Shown here one piece after another: positions 13,265 to 27,800 of a DNA stretch of 60,000 nt. Below the pieces are notes generated by a model, which saw only the letters and a list, made by a program, of their open reading frames with translations, ran no database searches and was not told where the DNA came from. Position 1 is the first letter of the stretch. Every line of letters begins with the position of its first letter. Source of the stretch: Lineus longissimus (taxonomy: Eukaryota; Nemertea; Pilidiophora; Heteronemertea; Lineidae); NCBI RefSeq assembly GCF_910592395.1, contig NC_088324.1:11250953-11310952 (forward strand), written 5' to 3'. Both the position numbers and the translations under genes were made by a program.

Positions 13265-15745
13265 AAGCTCTAAAAAATATTGTTGAAAACATATTATATA
13301 TTCGGATATCACAGGCTAAAACTTTCGGTGATAACAGGGTTACTTTCGCAACTAGAAAAAGACCCAATGAGATCCGATTCAATCCAAACACATGCCAAAT
13401 GCAGTCTAAAGTTTTCCTCGAGTAAACAGAAACTAAATCAGCTCTCATGTGGACCAGTCAAGATTCAAAGTGGACTATCAATCGAGCTGGTTCTATATCG
13501 AGGTCTGTCCAGATGCATCAGGACCATTTCTGCTGTGCCAAGGTGAGACAAATCCAGGAGTCTAAGCACTGGATGGTGCTCGTGACAAATAGTGGGCGCC
13601 CTGCCCTATTGGCTTTTAGGGTTAGTTTACTATAATTCCTGGTTAATATTTCAAGTCATTTCTGCCTGTCAAGTACTGTACCCACGCCAATTCTATCCTC
13701 AACAAACCGATCCAGGATCGCATGTTCCCCACGCAATATGACGGCAACGCCTTACAGTCAATAGAATGTTCAATCCAATACCAATGAGAAGCCACTCCAT
13801 ATCAACTTAACTGCCTCCCATAACCCATAAGTGTAATCAGGAGAGAATGATTAAACGCCATAGTCATGCGTGCTCATTGTTTATATGTGATGCACTGGTA
13901 ATAAGATATAAACCTGACCACAGTGCAGCAGCTGGATCTAGATATTTTGAAGGAATAAGATCAGAATATCATGTAATGAAACTCATTAAATTTGGTTTTT
14001 TTCTCCTTTCGTGAGTTGAATTGGGCAGTTGACTAGGTAATTGAAGTGTCCACGTTGTTCAACCGGCATGACCTCAATAGAAACGGATTCTGCAGTCCCT
14101 TCAAATTCAAACTATAAGTGCCAAATTTTGAAAGAACACACTGCACCTTCCATGCAGAGACAGACAAAAATCTTTGTCTGGTGCACCCCAGGACAGAACT
14201 ATTACCATTCAGAATAAAGAATGAATACAAATCTGAATTCAGAAATATTCTCAGAAACCTGAGCATCCTTGAGTGTCCTCAGGCTGTCTTTCAAATAAAT
14301 ATGATTATCTTATACATAAACAGAGCGTTTTTCTCACCAACTTGGATGAAATATACAATATCTTGTGGACAGTTGTTGTCAGCAGATTAACAGTAGATGA
14401 CAACTTTGTGTAACTTTCTCACTATGCTCAACAAGACAATGATTTCAATCCCATTATGAACCAGATAGATTTTATCTTTCATTACCCAATGGCCTAGGAC
14501 ACATTTTTTTATATTGAATCAACTTTTTCTCCACTTCAGTGTGGAGAGATCAGGTGTATGCGAAGCTTCTCAATAATGATGCAGTCTTCCCATTCTTTTT
14601 TTCTAAAAATTCCTCCACTCCATCAACGGTATCAGATGCGACAACGAAAACCGGAAAAATACACCAAATCTGGTTGTCAGTTTCTAGGTTTGTACAAAGT
14701 TTATGTAGATTCCATTCAGCATTTATTCATTTATTGATGTCAACCCTTTATTTCTGCAAAGTAATTCTTAGCAGAAAGATTGATATATTTTTATTCGAAT
14801 TCCATAAAAGAAGGAATTACAGAAGTTCCTAGTTTATTGTCATAGAGTTCCAGTAGAGAATTGAAGCTGGTTCTTTTTCACGACACCTTTCAATTACAGC
14901 ACCGAGACACCCAAAGCACACATAAAGCTTCTTTACTTGGTTATCAGGATTATTTTCCAAATGAAACCCCATAAGAGTGTAAGACGATAATGACTCGGTG
15001 AAGAAAAACAAACATCAGGTATTGGTTAACTTTTTCGTCAACGTCATATGCAACAGGGATGTATTTTTTCCTGGCATGGATTTGTGGATGTAATCCAATA
15101 TTCTGTGCATGGTTCAGAAAAGTATGCTCAAAATTCATGCAAAATCTGCAAAAAGTGATAAAGTGGGGGTCAGCGGGGTGTTTAGGTAAGCCTTTTATTA
15201 AAAAAATTTAAAACTTTCCTCTGTCAAGTAATATTGTCTCAGACCTGTACTTTTATTCCAGCATAAAAGTTATTTGATGACTTGACACTGTAAGGTAGAA
15301 AGCTCCTATGCTAAGACTACGATACTTAAGTATTTTTCTTGCTTTTTCCAACTTTTCAATCGTAAAGTACCAAACAAACCTCATCAACTTTGAAGTAATG
15401 ATAAATTGTAGCAACCCCCAAGGTCCATCCGAGGAATTGGTTTATCGGGATATTCACCTTTGGGCTATCTTTCATTGAGTAATGATTTCCGATCCATATC
15501 GTTATTTCCACAGGTCATTGATCTCAGATAAATCGTCTACATCCTTCGTCTCTCAGGAGCTTTCTTGTTTTCGACCCCACAGCTGTTAATGAAACGTGGG
15601 ACTCAGATCTCGGAGTCGGATCTTCCCTACAATCCACTTCCATTCAAGAAGTGTATAATGATTTTCTAATCAGTGACCTATTACTTTCTTAGGTCAATGA
15701 TGTTAGTTCAATCACCAAAACCCTTTATTAGCGATTCTTGGTCAA

Positions 15746-15795
15746 GGGTGGTCGCGTTACCGGGGTGGTTACGTTACCTGGGTGGTCGCTGACCG
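15746..15795. repeat. 17-bp minisatellite, three copies
   Basis: Units GGGTGGTCGCGTTACCG, GGGTGGTTACGTTACCT and GGGTGGTCGCTGACCG in tandem, followed by a partial GGGTTAC. Confidence 0.8.
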
Positions 15796-16954
15796 GGGTT
15801 ACAGTTCTCAAAATCTTTTTTCTCTCCCGACACTTTCTGGTTTCTCATCACATGATCAGCCTGAGTTATCACCCAGCAGAAGGCATTTGTTGTGTCAGCT
15901 GACAGGCGACTGACCATAGGCTTTGGGACATATCCATGACCTTTCGTTTGCAACCATTCCCAAGCGAAGTGACCTCAACAAGTTACTCCAGCTTTGCAAG
16001 ATGGCGGAAGTGCGTTCAGCCAAGGTCAAATCAAAGAAAGATTAATGCATTCCGATATCATTGACATGAACCAGTGTCAATCTGACCAACATAATTGCCA
16101 ACATCCATGGCAGCGGGAACATGATTCTTCAAGCTCCTTAACTTATCGAGTTTCATAGAGTAATTTCCGGCCAATAAGGTTTTCTTTCCTGGGTCATGAA
16201 AGCAATCGCGATTTGTGAGAAATCCAAAAATCTGGTATCATGTTTAAATGTTCAATTAGGAAGTGGTAGATGGAGGATTTTATAGTCACAAACATGTCCC
16301 AAAGTAGAAAGGATGTAGAGAAAGGTTACTTAGAAATAGGTAGGATGCTGCAGGGAGCACACAAGTGACCGACTCAACAGCTGTCTCACATTCTTAACTT
16401 ACTGTCTTCAACTCTTGACTTTATTTGTCCTTGTCATTTCGAAATGAAACAAGGCCCCGCATTTCCGAAATCAGTTAATGTTACAGTTGTAATGATGAGA
16501 AATAGCTCAACATGCTCACAAAGCAACATGTTTCGGAAATGAGTTACTGTTACTAGCGTCGATTATTTATTTAGTAGAATATGTTTTAGGACATTTTATT
16601 GAATTGGCGGTGAAAGCCTGATAGACCCATTGTAATATGATCCTAAGTCGTTTCTGGCAACTTGGAGCCAACACGCAAGTTGCATGTTACTCTTTATCAC
16701 AAATCATAGTAATATTTTTCAACATTGCCGAAAGCTACTTTCAGATAGAGTTACATGGTGGTTAGAAGCTAGTATTCATTTTGGGTGGGAGGGGAAAATC
16801 AGAGAGATTACTGTATGTGGGGGTCCTTACTTTGTGTTCAACATCTTCTGTTTCACTGTGTTGTTAACTGGCTCTAGTGAGATGAAGGCCAAATATATCA
16901 TATGCCAGAAATGTCTGGACAACTGAACTGAGACCTGGCAATTAGGCATGAAAT

Positions 16955-17530
16955 ATGACAATGGTTTGTGAGAAAGTATTGTTCATCTTACATTACTCTG
17001 ATATAGAATCGGATAAGAGTCTTTGCTAAGGAGTCTTTTGCCAATGAAATAAGATCTCAATAGCTTTGGGCATGCGAGGATAGTAAGAAAAATATGGTCA
17101 TCTTTCATTGAGATGTAAATCAAGAACTTGTAGTCTGTCTTTGAAGAGGATACCAGAGTCATTCAGGCATCATGGCTGCAGGACTGATAACTTAACATAT
17201 CGGTTAAGTATGTCTCGGTCGAAGAAAAGAAGAAAAAGAGTTATAGCCAATGAAATAAGACCAAAACACGTGGCACGTGAGGAAAATATGACCATGTTTT
17301 GTGAGAAAAGTACATTTTGGCCATAAGAGCTGGGTTGTAGCTATATACATGTAAAGAACATGTGGAAATAAGACCTACATAAACTGATATTGGCAAGGTA
17401 GGATGATGAGACATGGGTTTGTGAGAAAACTAGTTATGATCACTTAGGCATTCAGATGATGGCCAGTTCGTCTTTGAACAGGATATTGGATTCAATCAGA
17501 CATTATGGCGGCAAGACAGATAAGGAAATT
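16955..17530. repeat. Diverged tandem repeat, about 330-bp unit
   Basis: Recurrent blocks GGTTTGTGAGAAA (16965, 17297, 17411), CCAATGAAATAAGA, and GTCTTTGAA.AGGATA..AG at 17137 and 17469 each followed by CAG.CAT.ATGGC.GCA. Pattern fits an old duplication; boundaries uncertain. Confidence 0.45.
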
Positions 17531-20500
17531 TTGTATCACGAGATGCGAAAGTACAAGCTGCTTTAGTGTGACTGTGCATAAGCAGGAACGTTTAGTTTTT
17601 GAGTTAACTTTAGTGAGAAAAAAAGGTTCTCTCAACACGTACAGCAACTATCTCTCTGGCAACACCTTCCTGGCAGGAAAGGAAAAACTGCCGTATTTAG
17701 TGCAGTCACGTTCTTGGTGTTAGATTCAGCGAGTTCATCATCATTATATTGCATCGCTTTTTAGGCAATGCAGCATGATTTACTCTGAACCATGGGCATG
17801 CCGTAAAGGAGATGCAGCAATAACAACAAGCAATCATTTTGCTGGTGTCTTCCGCAAGGGCGCTAGGCCATCAGGAGCACATCAAGGATTCAGAGAATGA
17901 GGGCGCACACTCAAAATCTTTGTCAAATTCAAAGATCACTTCAAAATCCATGGTCGATTTGAACTATTTTGCTGAAAAAAACAGATTGGCTGATGATCAA
18001 ACAGATGGATTGGCTGATGATCCAACAGATTTTTTCAAGTTACTGAAGAAGATAATTGGATACTATAGCCTACATATATCATGGTCGAAAATAATTGCCT
18101 TTTGACAAACTATAAGCCCAATCATCGATAAATCATAAAACGTGAACCTTCCCTAATTGGTCTGCTAATCTGCTGAAGTAATTAATAGGTTAATGGTTCC
18201 CTTTTCTGTCTATGGCTCAAAAACATGATCCTATGACCTTCCCAATAGTTAATGCTTTTTTTGTTCGATTGATCCACAAAATCTGCAGGTCAAGTATTGA
18301 TGGATGGACCCAAGTTCCATTAGAACTGTAGGTCGTGACCAGAGAATGTTGAAGAAATACCACACCATCTTATCTAGCACTGACAATAGAAGGCTTTTAC
18401 AAGCTCCTATCAAATGACTATCATTCCACCAGGCTGGCTGTGGCTTGATTTCTGTCACAAACTCCTTGCCTCAAATGGTTTCACTAATAGAGTAATGCTC
18501 AGCTGATAGGGAAACATCCTTTGAAGATAATCTTTGTGGTCAATCATACTTTCAAGATACTTTCAGTAACCAAGTTATTATATTGGTGATCGAGTTACTC
18601 TTAGTGATCAAATTGTGGGAGCCAAGTAGGATAACGATGTGATCCCTCTCAACAATTGCCTTGGGGCAGGAGAGTGGTCAGCTGCCGAGGGAAATCGACC
18701 TTAGTATATAGTATTACTTCTTCGATGGGAAAGTGGAATATGATATTTGAAGATTGATTTGTCTGATATTATCATTGATTCTTGCATCTTTTGTTTGACT
18801 AGTTATAGAACTATCAACAAGTGCAAGCTTACGACTGACCACGAGGATTGCCCAGCTACACTGACCAGCCGAACGTCAATCTCTCGCCAAACCTGTTATC
18901 AGGATACAACACATAATTACCGAAGAACACCTTTGTCATCTTCAGCAGAAGGACTTTTGAATGATCTCCTCACAAAAGATATTACGGAAAAAGAGAAACT
19001 TATCTGTGCCTACGCAAAATGCCGCCAATACACTCTTAAAGGCAAATGACTATTGTTCATTTTAACGAAATTTGAAATTGAATTTGAGACTTTTCAGTTA
19101 TGTAAATATATATTGAGTATGAATTGAAACTATTGACAGTGAATCCCGGTATAATTATTCAATTTTCATTACCTTGGCGTGCCTGGTTACCTCATGGGGC
19201 AATGTTTATTTCTATTTACTTGTGGAACAAACAAAAACAATGTACACGGACAGCATAAGCCTTTAAAGGACCTGCTAATCTCCTAATGACGAGATAGAAA
19301 ATACACGGCTTGGCCAGTCTTTGATGAGTTTTTTACAGACTGCCCAAGCCTGATTACTGAATCACTTTTCTTACAAACATATAACACGTTTGTTAGAGAT
19401 GTCCACATTAGAATCTAGGGGCTGGTGAAGCAAACACACAGAGATGAAATAGCATCCACCTGGCAAACATCAGTTATTTGCAAAAACTTTAAAAATAGAA
19501 CTCCTGTGACAATTTGGTATACTGTATCACCAAGAACTTATCCATCTACGCAATAAAGAAATGGTTGTGGCCAACAGGATGTTATTACTTCCTTACTAAA
19601 CTCCTCCAATATGCTGATGTGAAGGTGGACTTCCGGTTGATGGCTGCCTCAAGGAGAAACACTCCAGGTGACAATGCAGATTCTTGTAAGCCATAGACTG
19701 GCACAATAAAAGGGCCACTTCACTCTCCATCAACTATTCTCATGGCAACTTTGAACTACCATGGAGCCAGTGTAGCTTTGTAATCTGTTCTTAAAGGCGG
19801 ACTGTAGGCAGGAGCTAGTGGGTCAAATTGTTGTCTCAAAGAAATGCTGATCACTTAAAGGAGTGGATGGATCAGGTTTGCCTTGGTGATAAAAATATTC
19901 TTCAAACAAGCATAAAAAGTATTGATGTATGGTGAGACAGTAAATACACCTGTTGGTGACCTCGTGAAACATAATTTGACCCACTTTGAATGTGCCTAAA
20001 GTCTCCCTTTAAGAGACTAACATGGCGATGCTGACCAGTCTGACAGCTTCCAATCAAGACTGGTTGTCATCAGTAATTGATTAAGTGACACACACCATCA
20101 AAATGGCCGCTGTCGGTTTCGGTTAAGATCATGATGGAGAACTAACAAGTTGTGATCATGCAATTAACAATATTGTGATGAATGATTGAGCTTGGTTCTA
20201 ATGTAAGATAGTCTGCATGTTCAATGACAGGAGTGAAGAGCTAACATTTGGAACACATCATACCTCCCTTTCAAGGTTTAATAGGAGGAAATCATGACAT
20301 ATGCCCTTTTAACATGATGATAAGGAGCTAAGAAGACCCTTTATGTCAGGCACTTTAATGTCCTGACATTTTTTTCAAAAATATATAAAAGAATGTGTCT
20401 TAGAACTGCTTTTTTATTTTGATCATTTGCATTTTTTTGCTGACAGGAAGTCAGTGAATATTTCAAACTGTTTGATGTTTGGTGTTCAGGTTATGTCATA

Positions 20501-23500
20501 TTTTGCCTGTGAGAAACAGGCCTGGTGGTCCTTTTTCCTTGTCTAAAAGCTGCCATACACACAACCAAACAAATAACGGCTGCCGAACTGTCAACCATGA
20601 TCTTTAACAACTGTAAAGTTCAGTTAGAGTCAAAATCTCATGTTTTTATCCTTCGTAGCTTCCTTTTTGATTTGCATTGAAAGCTGGCTCCAAAGTGTTG
20701 AAGATGGCCAACAAATCAGCAAAAATAGTGCCAACTACTACCATCAAATGAGAAATATCCCTGTTGAAACCAAAATGTTTTTTTGGGCTTTTGGCAAAGA
20801 AAGGAACATACTGACAGAAAGGCGAGATGTTAATGGTTCCTACCAGGACAAACAGGCGACTGTCGTGTCCTTTGCTTTTATTTCTTGACAAAGAAGTCTC
20901 CACATTAGTGTCTCTGTTTATCCAAACAACCGAGGGTATTTTTCTGATCGTGTAACAAGAATATCGCAGGCGACGGCATTCTAGATCTAGAGTAATGAGC
21001 TCCAACATAGGAAACATATCCTTCATTTTTTTCTCGCGCTTTATACTGCTGTGTATTCAAAACATTAACATCAAAGGTTTGTTGTATGGCTTTCAGACCT
21101 TCGGTGACCAGTCCAAATGAGTGCCCAGACCAAAGGAAAAGGTTTTTTCTCCATCCATTAGTAAACAACCCAGCTCGTGCACTAGCATCTCTGTACTGTT
21201 AAACCAGTTTTGGTTTCTATCCCAGCAGCCCACGGCTCAGGTTTGTGGTGTCAAGATTAAAACCTACAGTGATGTGAGTGAAGTTGGTGTGTTTTCCTCA
21301 CAACAGTCAACCAATGCGCTTCACAAGGCCTGTTTTTGAAGGAACAGGAAGAAGAAGGTACACTTTCAAAGCCCACGAAAATGCACTTCACGTAAAAGTT
21401 GCAGGATGAGGACCCTTTAATTGAAGGGGGCTTTCACATAATCACATCTGAAGACGAATTTATCTGAAACTAGTATTGGGTGACCAAGCTCACACCACAA
21501 AATAGTGGATCTGGGAAAAGCCAATATGCCTAGGAGGCGAACAAACGCATTGACACATTGAGGTCTTCACAGAGACACCCACTTACTGGCAACCTTTAGA
21601 GAGCTTTCTGATTCTAGCTTAGAGTCTTTTGTAGTCACAAAGAGATTTATCCTTTGATTCTCCGTTGCCGAGGCTTTTTGTCAATCCGGGGCCACGGAGG
21701 ATACGGCGAACATTTACCTGATCATTATTTGTAGTGGTTAAGTGCGATTCCCCTACAATGTCAGGTATTACTGTAAACATGGAAATATCTGCTGTCGTTT
21801 CATTTCCCTGATTAATGAAATTACAACTTTTACATGCTTTTAATTGGGCGTTTTGACAACTATGATACAGTAACTTCAATGAGATCTTTTTTGCTGCCAT
21901 ATGTTTTCGAAATAATCCACAAACGTAAAAAAAATGGAAAAGCAAAAAGCAAATGAATATATCTGTGTTTCTTCGATTTACACTATTCTCACAAATAGTG
22001 TTTTACATCAGGTCATTCTGAAGATATTGATTTCCTCAGACCCTTGGGAAAACCCCACGTGCGAGAGGCTCTCATCACAACCATGAAAACAGAGAATTCA
22101 CACCAAGTGGTATGAGCCATTACCTTGAGACAAGGTTGCCGTGAAATATTTATTAACAGCTATCTTGGGCCAGGTCTCAATCGCCTGGAAGACAGACCGG
22201 TTTCTGTTAAGAGTCATTGGCATTGCTGACCAAATTCATCACGGGGAAACAAGGAAGCGTCGTTTCTCTGCGCGTTCCCTGGTCACTGCCGCAGCGATAG
22301 CTTACACACAGGAAAAGTTCTCAGGCAAAAACCTGCAAATCGGCATGAACCTCTCCCACTCTGGAACCACAGTTCCTTTCCTGTCTCTGACAGTGATAGT
22401 CACTCATCTGGCCATCATTTTCTCCCACCTTCCAATCCTTTTGCAGAAAAAGCTTCGAAGGCAAAGTCTGAAAAAAAGCCTCCACAACATAGCTGATCTT
22501 AGAGTAACCAGTCTAATTACTCTAAGCGCACTCGAAGAGCTGATAGAGCGTTTCTATAGCAGAGAGAATGGCTTTTAATGAGATTTTAGGTGACCCATTT
22601 GGCTCGGTTTCCATCTGTGGGAAGGAAGCAGATGCTTCTTATAAATTCGATCAACGGTGTGGATTCTGAGGCTGTAGAGTCAGTCCCTGACAACTTGAGG
22701 CAAGAGAGGCAAGCAAGAGACGGATGATGGATGGCCATCCCTGGGGCTTATGTATGGTTGGAAAGGATGAGGAAGAGAGAATTCAAGAGCTGGCCCTTAC
22801 ACGGATTTAGAGATACCGATCCCCAGCTCTTAGCAGTGCCTTTTAAGCCTCACCAACGAGGGTTTTGTGGCAGTAGAGTAGAATAAGTCCTTAGGTGGGT
22901 GGCTATAGGCTAGAGATGATAACCAGCAAGGCAAATGACCACCTTCGGGGCATCGGAGCACTCAGTGTTACATCAAGCAGTGTGGGTTCTTGTTTTTATT
23001 TTGTCAGGGAATTCTTAGCCAATCATGGCTTACATATTTTCAGCATCAGGGATTCCAGTAGGAAGAATGATTATTCCAAGCCTCCTAACTATATAGATGC
23101 AATGGCTAGCACAAATGTTTAACAGATGTGCTATCCACATACTTTAAATCTATCCAGCCATTGGTTCAGTTCCAACCACATCAAAATTAGACCAAACCTC
23201 TTGGTGGATAGAAAACATCCATGAACAAAACATAGGAACAGCGCTCACTGACTTGGGATCATTTCCCAAGAAAGCCAGCATCACTATTTCAGGACAGCCC
23301 AGGGTAATGTAGATTGCTTTAAACGAATCGACGTTCACATTACCAGTGCTTCTTGCACAACTTGGTCAATTGCTCACAGGATAACATCGGCAACTTTGCC
23401 ACTTCAACCACTTCCCGCGGAACCTAGCATCAATATTTCAGGAACGGGATATGTTTAATTTCTCTAGTAGATACATCTTAGATACAACTTACAATATGGG

Positions 23501-24669
23501 TGGTCGGTCGAAGGAATAACATCAGCAACTTCTCCGCTACAATAATTTCACGAAAGCCAGCATCAATATTTCAGGAACAGAGTATGTTTAATTTTGCCGG
23601 TAGATGGCTGATGAGTACCAAACAATCATCATCCTGGATACGACTCACAACGTGGTCTGTCGGTCGAAGGAATTACATCGGCAACTTGGCTGCTGCGGAT
23701 ATTATGGCAATGTAGGAATACGATTAGCTGAATTATTATGGTAAGCTCTTGTGCAAGATAATTCTGGCTGACTTACTGACTGACTGAGATAGTGGATGTA
23801 ATCAGATTGATCATTGTGAGTAGCGCATAGGGACTGATTCAGAAAGTTAGACAAGCTGTCTTTTCAGATTTCGTAAATCCGAATATTTTTAAGTTTCAAG
23901 ATCTAGTAAAATCCTCCACCGGGAGAATATCAACAATGCTCAGATGCAAATATGATGCTGCAAAAAGTTATTTTTGACATCACCCTTTGATCAAGGATTC
24001 AGTCTAGGATTTTTGTGCTTCTGCCCTGTCTTCTCACATTATAAGCACAAGGATTTTTAAATCGATGACATTTTGTCAGTTCCTTGGTATCGGATAACAT
24101 CTTGTAAAGTAAGTTCAGGGGATTTTTATTCAAGTTTCATATATAAGTTGGGTGACCTAACTGCCTTTTCACAAGGAATATCATCCAGAATTTATTGGGA
24201 CTCATTTTTCTTCCACGAAAATGGCATTTTCGTACCCTTTTTCAGAGGATTATATATTTTTTGTTGGTACTGCGATACGTGCAAATTCATTTTACCTGGG
24301 GGTATTGTCTATTATGTGATGTACAGAAAGCAAACATATTACCCTCATGACAGATAGACACACTGCAGAAGAAATCGGCTGATTGAGCCATTAGCATTCT
24401 AAATATATAAACTAATGGGTACGCTTTGGTGCAACAGATGACCCTGGACAGCTTCAAAGAATGATGGTCTCTCCACAGAATACCAGACGGAAACATAGCT
24501 TCCACTGCGCTTACTCATGAGCAAAATTAGTTTATAATGGGCCAAATTTCCCCTCCTAGTAGATCGACTGCCAATTTTCAAACATTAGCTTAATTTTACA
24601 ACTTACCAAATCCTAATGAGCTAAAAATCGAGAAATAAAATCTTCATAGCTCCAGTTGGTTCTACATTG
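17531..24669. other. No supported gene outside the 23.3-kb repeat
   Basis: A duplicated 22-23-base unit (GATTGGCTGATGATC.AACAGAT) lies at about 17984-18030. Small perfect inverted repeats such as ATGTCAGG/CCTGACAT (about 20342-20369) are present. The 145-codon frame at 22141-22578 is not recognisable. Confidence 0.5.
23260..23700. repeat. Degenerate tandem repeat, about 150-bp unit
   Basis: AGCATCAATATTTCAGGAAC followed by TATGTTTAATTT occurs at 23426 and 23559, with GGTCGGTCGAAGGAATAACATC (23503) and a near copy at about 23654 plus GATAACATCGGCAACTT near 23381. About 2.3 copies, non-coding. Confidence 0.6.
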
Positions 24670-24851
24670 TAATACTATGGAGCCTCCCTTAGCAAACACC
24701 TCTCTAATGAGGAGACCCTCTCTATTAAGGACACCAATTTTGTAGCAAATTTGTTGTTTCTGTTCAATTAGCATTCTCTAATCAGACACCTCTCAATTCA
24801 GGACAGTACTTGTCAGTCCAAAGGGGCCCTTAATGGAAAGGTTCTCCTGTA
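24670..24851. mobile_element. MITE-like element fragment
   Basis: Contains CTCTCTAATGAGGAGACC, CTCTCTATTAAGGACACC, CTCTCAATTCAGGACAG and an inverted counterpart GGGCCCTTAATGGAAAGG near the far end. This CTCTATTAAGGACA-type terminal repeat is familiar from short DNA transposon relics in animal genomes. Family assignment is from memory and low confidence. Confidence 0.4.
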
Positions 24852-27800
24852 TATTTTTTTTCATTCTGGCACCGCTATATGTCATCACATATGATTTATC
24901 AGCTCTTTGTGTCTCAGATACAGGAAGTAAAAATCTTACCCTGATAGTAGAAACTGGTGGATTCAAGCCCCTAGCAATCCACAAATAGACTAATGGGTCA
25001 GGCTTTTGAGCAATATGTTACCCTGGATGACTTCAAGCAACAAACATACAATTAGTTGATTGGGAAGCTACATTTACTACGAGGAAGTAAAAACATGAAA
25101 GATACATAACCATTTCCACACGCCTTCTGAGCAAGACCCACAGGATTCAATAACTCCTTACTACAGGCAAGGCTAAAGGGTCCCATTGGTTATTTCCAGG
25201 TGAATAATATGGCGAGGGAAATGGGTCATGCATGATTCAGTGAACAAAATACGAAAACTTATGTACTCTGAGATCGCAGAGGCCCCTATTAGCAACTCTG
25301 TCCAACTCATCTGGCCTACCTGGCTCCTTCCTACAGTCTACTTGGTCTACTTCAATGAACCAGCCTCATTTAATGTACAATCACTAGCAACGCCAATAAC
25401 CCCCCAACCACATCCACACAGCATATACCATTGATACTGAGGCAATGTATTTCAATTCATGATCCCAGAGTACATTGTCAAAGCTAAGCCTTCTTGATAT
25501 TGTTGACAGAAGGTAATCTATATCAATTCCTAAACCAAGGATATTCCTACCACATAGCCAGACAAACATTTAGCTTTCTTGGTCTAAAAACCTGCGAAAT
25601 GGACTTTTTAATCAAATATCCATCACCTCACCTGTAACCAGGAAACAACCACCTCTTTCTTATCAATAAGGTTGATGAAGTGACCTGTCCTCAAATAAGA
25701 TAAATTGCCAAGCGTACTTCCATTCCGAAATAGCGATGAACCGAAGTAATGTAGCTCTTCAATCAATTTTGTGGCACGTACTTGTTTTCAATCAGATGCC
25801 TCCATCCGAAACTCAGGGGACCAACTTCCAATCAAGATAATTAAAGTCTGAAATTGTCACGCAACAGGTTCGAGATTTATTTGAATTGAAAGGCTTGCGC
25901 AGCCCCTGGTTTTTAAGTGCTGTTAATTATTTTCCTGCGTGTACGGTTATATTACAAGTCTGCATCACAATGGGGGGCTGTTTAGTTCTTGTATAAGGGG
26001 AAAATAAGGAATGATATTTTTTTATTTCCGACATTATTACTATCGACAATTGACAACTGTCAACGACAGAATTTTCAAGCAGGCTTTTGGTTATCATTTT
26101 AATGAATAGTGCTATATTTTGCCATGGGGACCAACTTTTAATCACCGTCATTAAGACTGAAACTATCACGCACACCAATCACAGATTAGTTTGAAAAGTT
26201 TTTCAGATGGCCGGGTTCGTTAGCAATTTCAATGATAAGCTGTGGAGTATGCCTGCGATTCTGACTAGCAATTTAAATGGAAATTCAATGACTTTATCAG
26301 CAATTTCAGCAACTTATGATGACAAGCAGTTTCAATAATAATTCACTAAGTTTAGCTGCTTATTCTGATCAGCATGCATGCAGCTGCAAGAGATACATAT
26401 TGGTATATAATATTCTAAAACACCCGGCTTGGTTACAATGTCTAATTTAGCCATATTTTGACCGCATAGGTTTTGGTGATACAACCATAACCTGTTGGCT
26501 TGGTGTCAAAAGTGTCAAAAGCAGATTCTTGGTGTACTATATGCCTAAAATATCAAGTTTTCGAATAGGAATTGATCCTCAACACCAAACACCGCTCCGA
26601 TAGAGCTTTCTATTCACCCTATTGGCTTGCATTTTAGCTCCAATCTCTTGGTGTTTGGTGAGATAATCAATACCTCCAGTTCAGTATCAATTCCATAAGC
26701 ATTGGAAAGTATCTTCACGACTGTAAATCATTACAAAACCACAAATCCTGGTCAATAGCGTGGTTAAATTCTGATCAATGAGTCATGGCACCAGTCATGA
26801 ATTAAAAACACTGGAATAACACATCCAGTGTTTCTTACGCTATCTCCAAAAATACGCTTTGACGATATCCGGATAACTTTCTATTACGACACCAGACTTA
26901 TTCTTGGCACGATCGGTGTTGGAAAAAGTCTTGGCTACCGGTGCATGTAATACATGATCCATCTGCGATTCAATGGTGTGACCACGCAGGCAGAATTTTT
27001 GATAAGAATGGCACGGATTTCCTGCATTATGTGGAGAGATAATATTTCAGCGTTATTTTGTTTGACTTGCAATTGTGCAGGAAGATATCTAATCATGAGG
27101 AAAGAGTTCATGCTGAATCATCTGTGACAATCAATGGCAAGAAAATCCTGCAAAAAAAGTTATCATAAACATGATAAATATTTTACGTTGGATACAAGAA
27201 CAACAGGCATTCAGACGATCATAAAATATTCATTTGTTCGGTCGATTCAATTAGAAAAACAGCCTAATACATGATAATTAATTGTTATTAACTGTGTAGT
27301 CAAAACTGGCTCAAGCCTGCATGTTTTACATTCTATGTTTTGATAAAGAACAAATTCATAACAAAAACAATAACAAAACTCACACAGCACCAAGAACTAT
27401 AATATTGCAATTGCCACTACAGCAAAAGTTATCGGAAATCTCTTTGCCAACGAGAGCACTCAACTGGAAATGTCCATCCAATAATTGTCCCAACTCATCA
27501 AATGGCGACAAAAACCATGATGGACACCATGTTGTTTCAATGATGTATTCATAGTGATGGAGTCCACTCTGGTGAGATGAGATCGAAAAACATTGTATCC
27601 GATAACGAAAACTGGCTGAATGTATCATAATAAAAGTTGCAGTGGGAAAAAGTTATCGGAACTTCTCAGTCAATGGGGGGACTCAGTCGGAAATATTGGC
27701 CATCACTGATATTAGGCCGGATCTGGAACCTATAAAAGGGAGAGAACATCATTGCCATCATGATTTCCACGGCATGATTCAAGGAGAAAATAAAATTTGC

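Larger units (their letters stand above)
10946..16954. other. No supported gene outside the listed repeats
   Basis: Intergenic DNA containing the 13.2-kb fold-back element and the 15.7-kb minisatellite. Frames are short and unlike known proteins. Confidence 0.5.

Noticed and set aside
19308-19347. Hairpin CTTGGCCAGTCT/AGACTGCCCAAG
   Set aside because: One short imperfect stem of this size is expected by chance many times in 60 kb; bacterial-type terminators do not apply here.
20646-21026. 126-codon minus-strand frame
   Set aside because: No domain and overlapped by an equally long plus-strand frame; typical chance frames.
22141-22578. 145-codon frame on the plus strand
   Set aside because: The longest in its area, but no family features, and upstream context gives no promoter or splice evidence.
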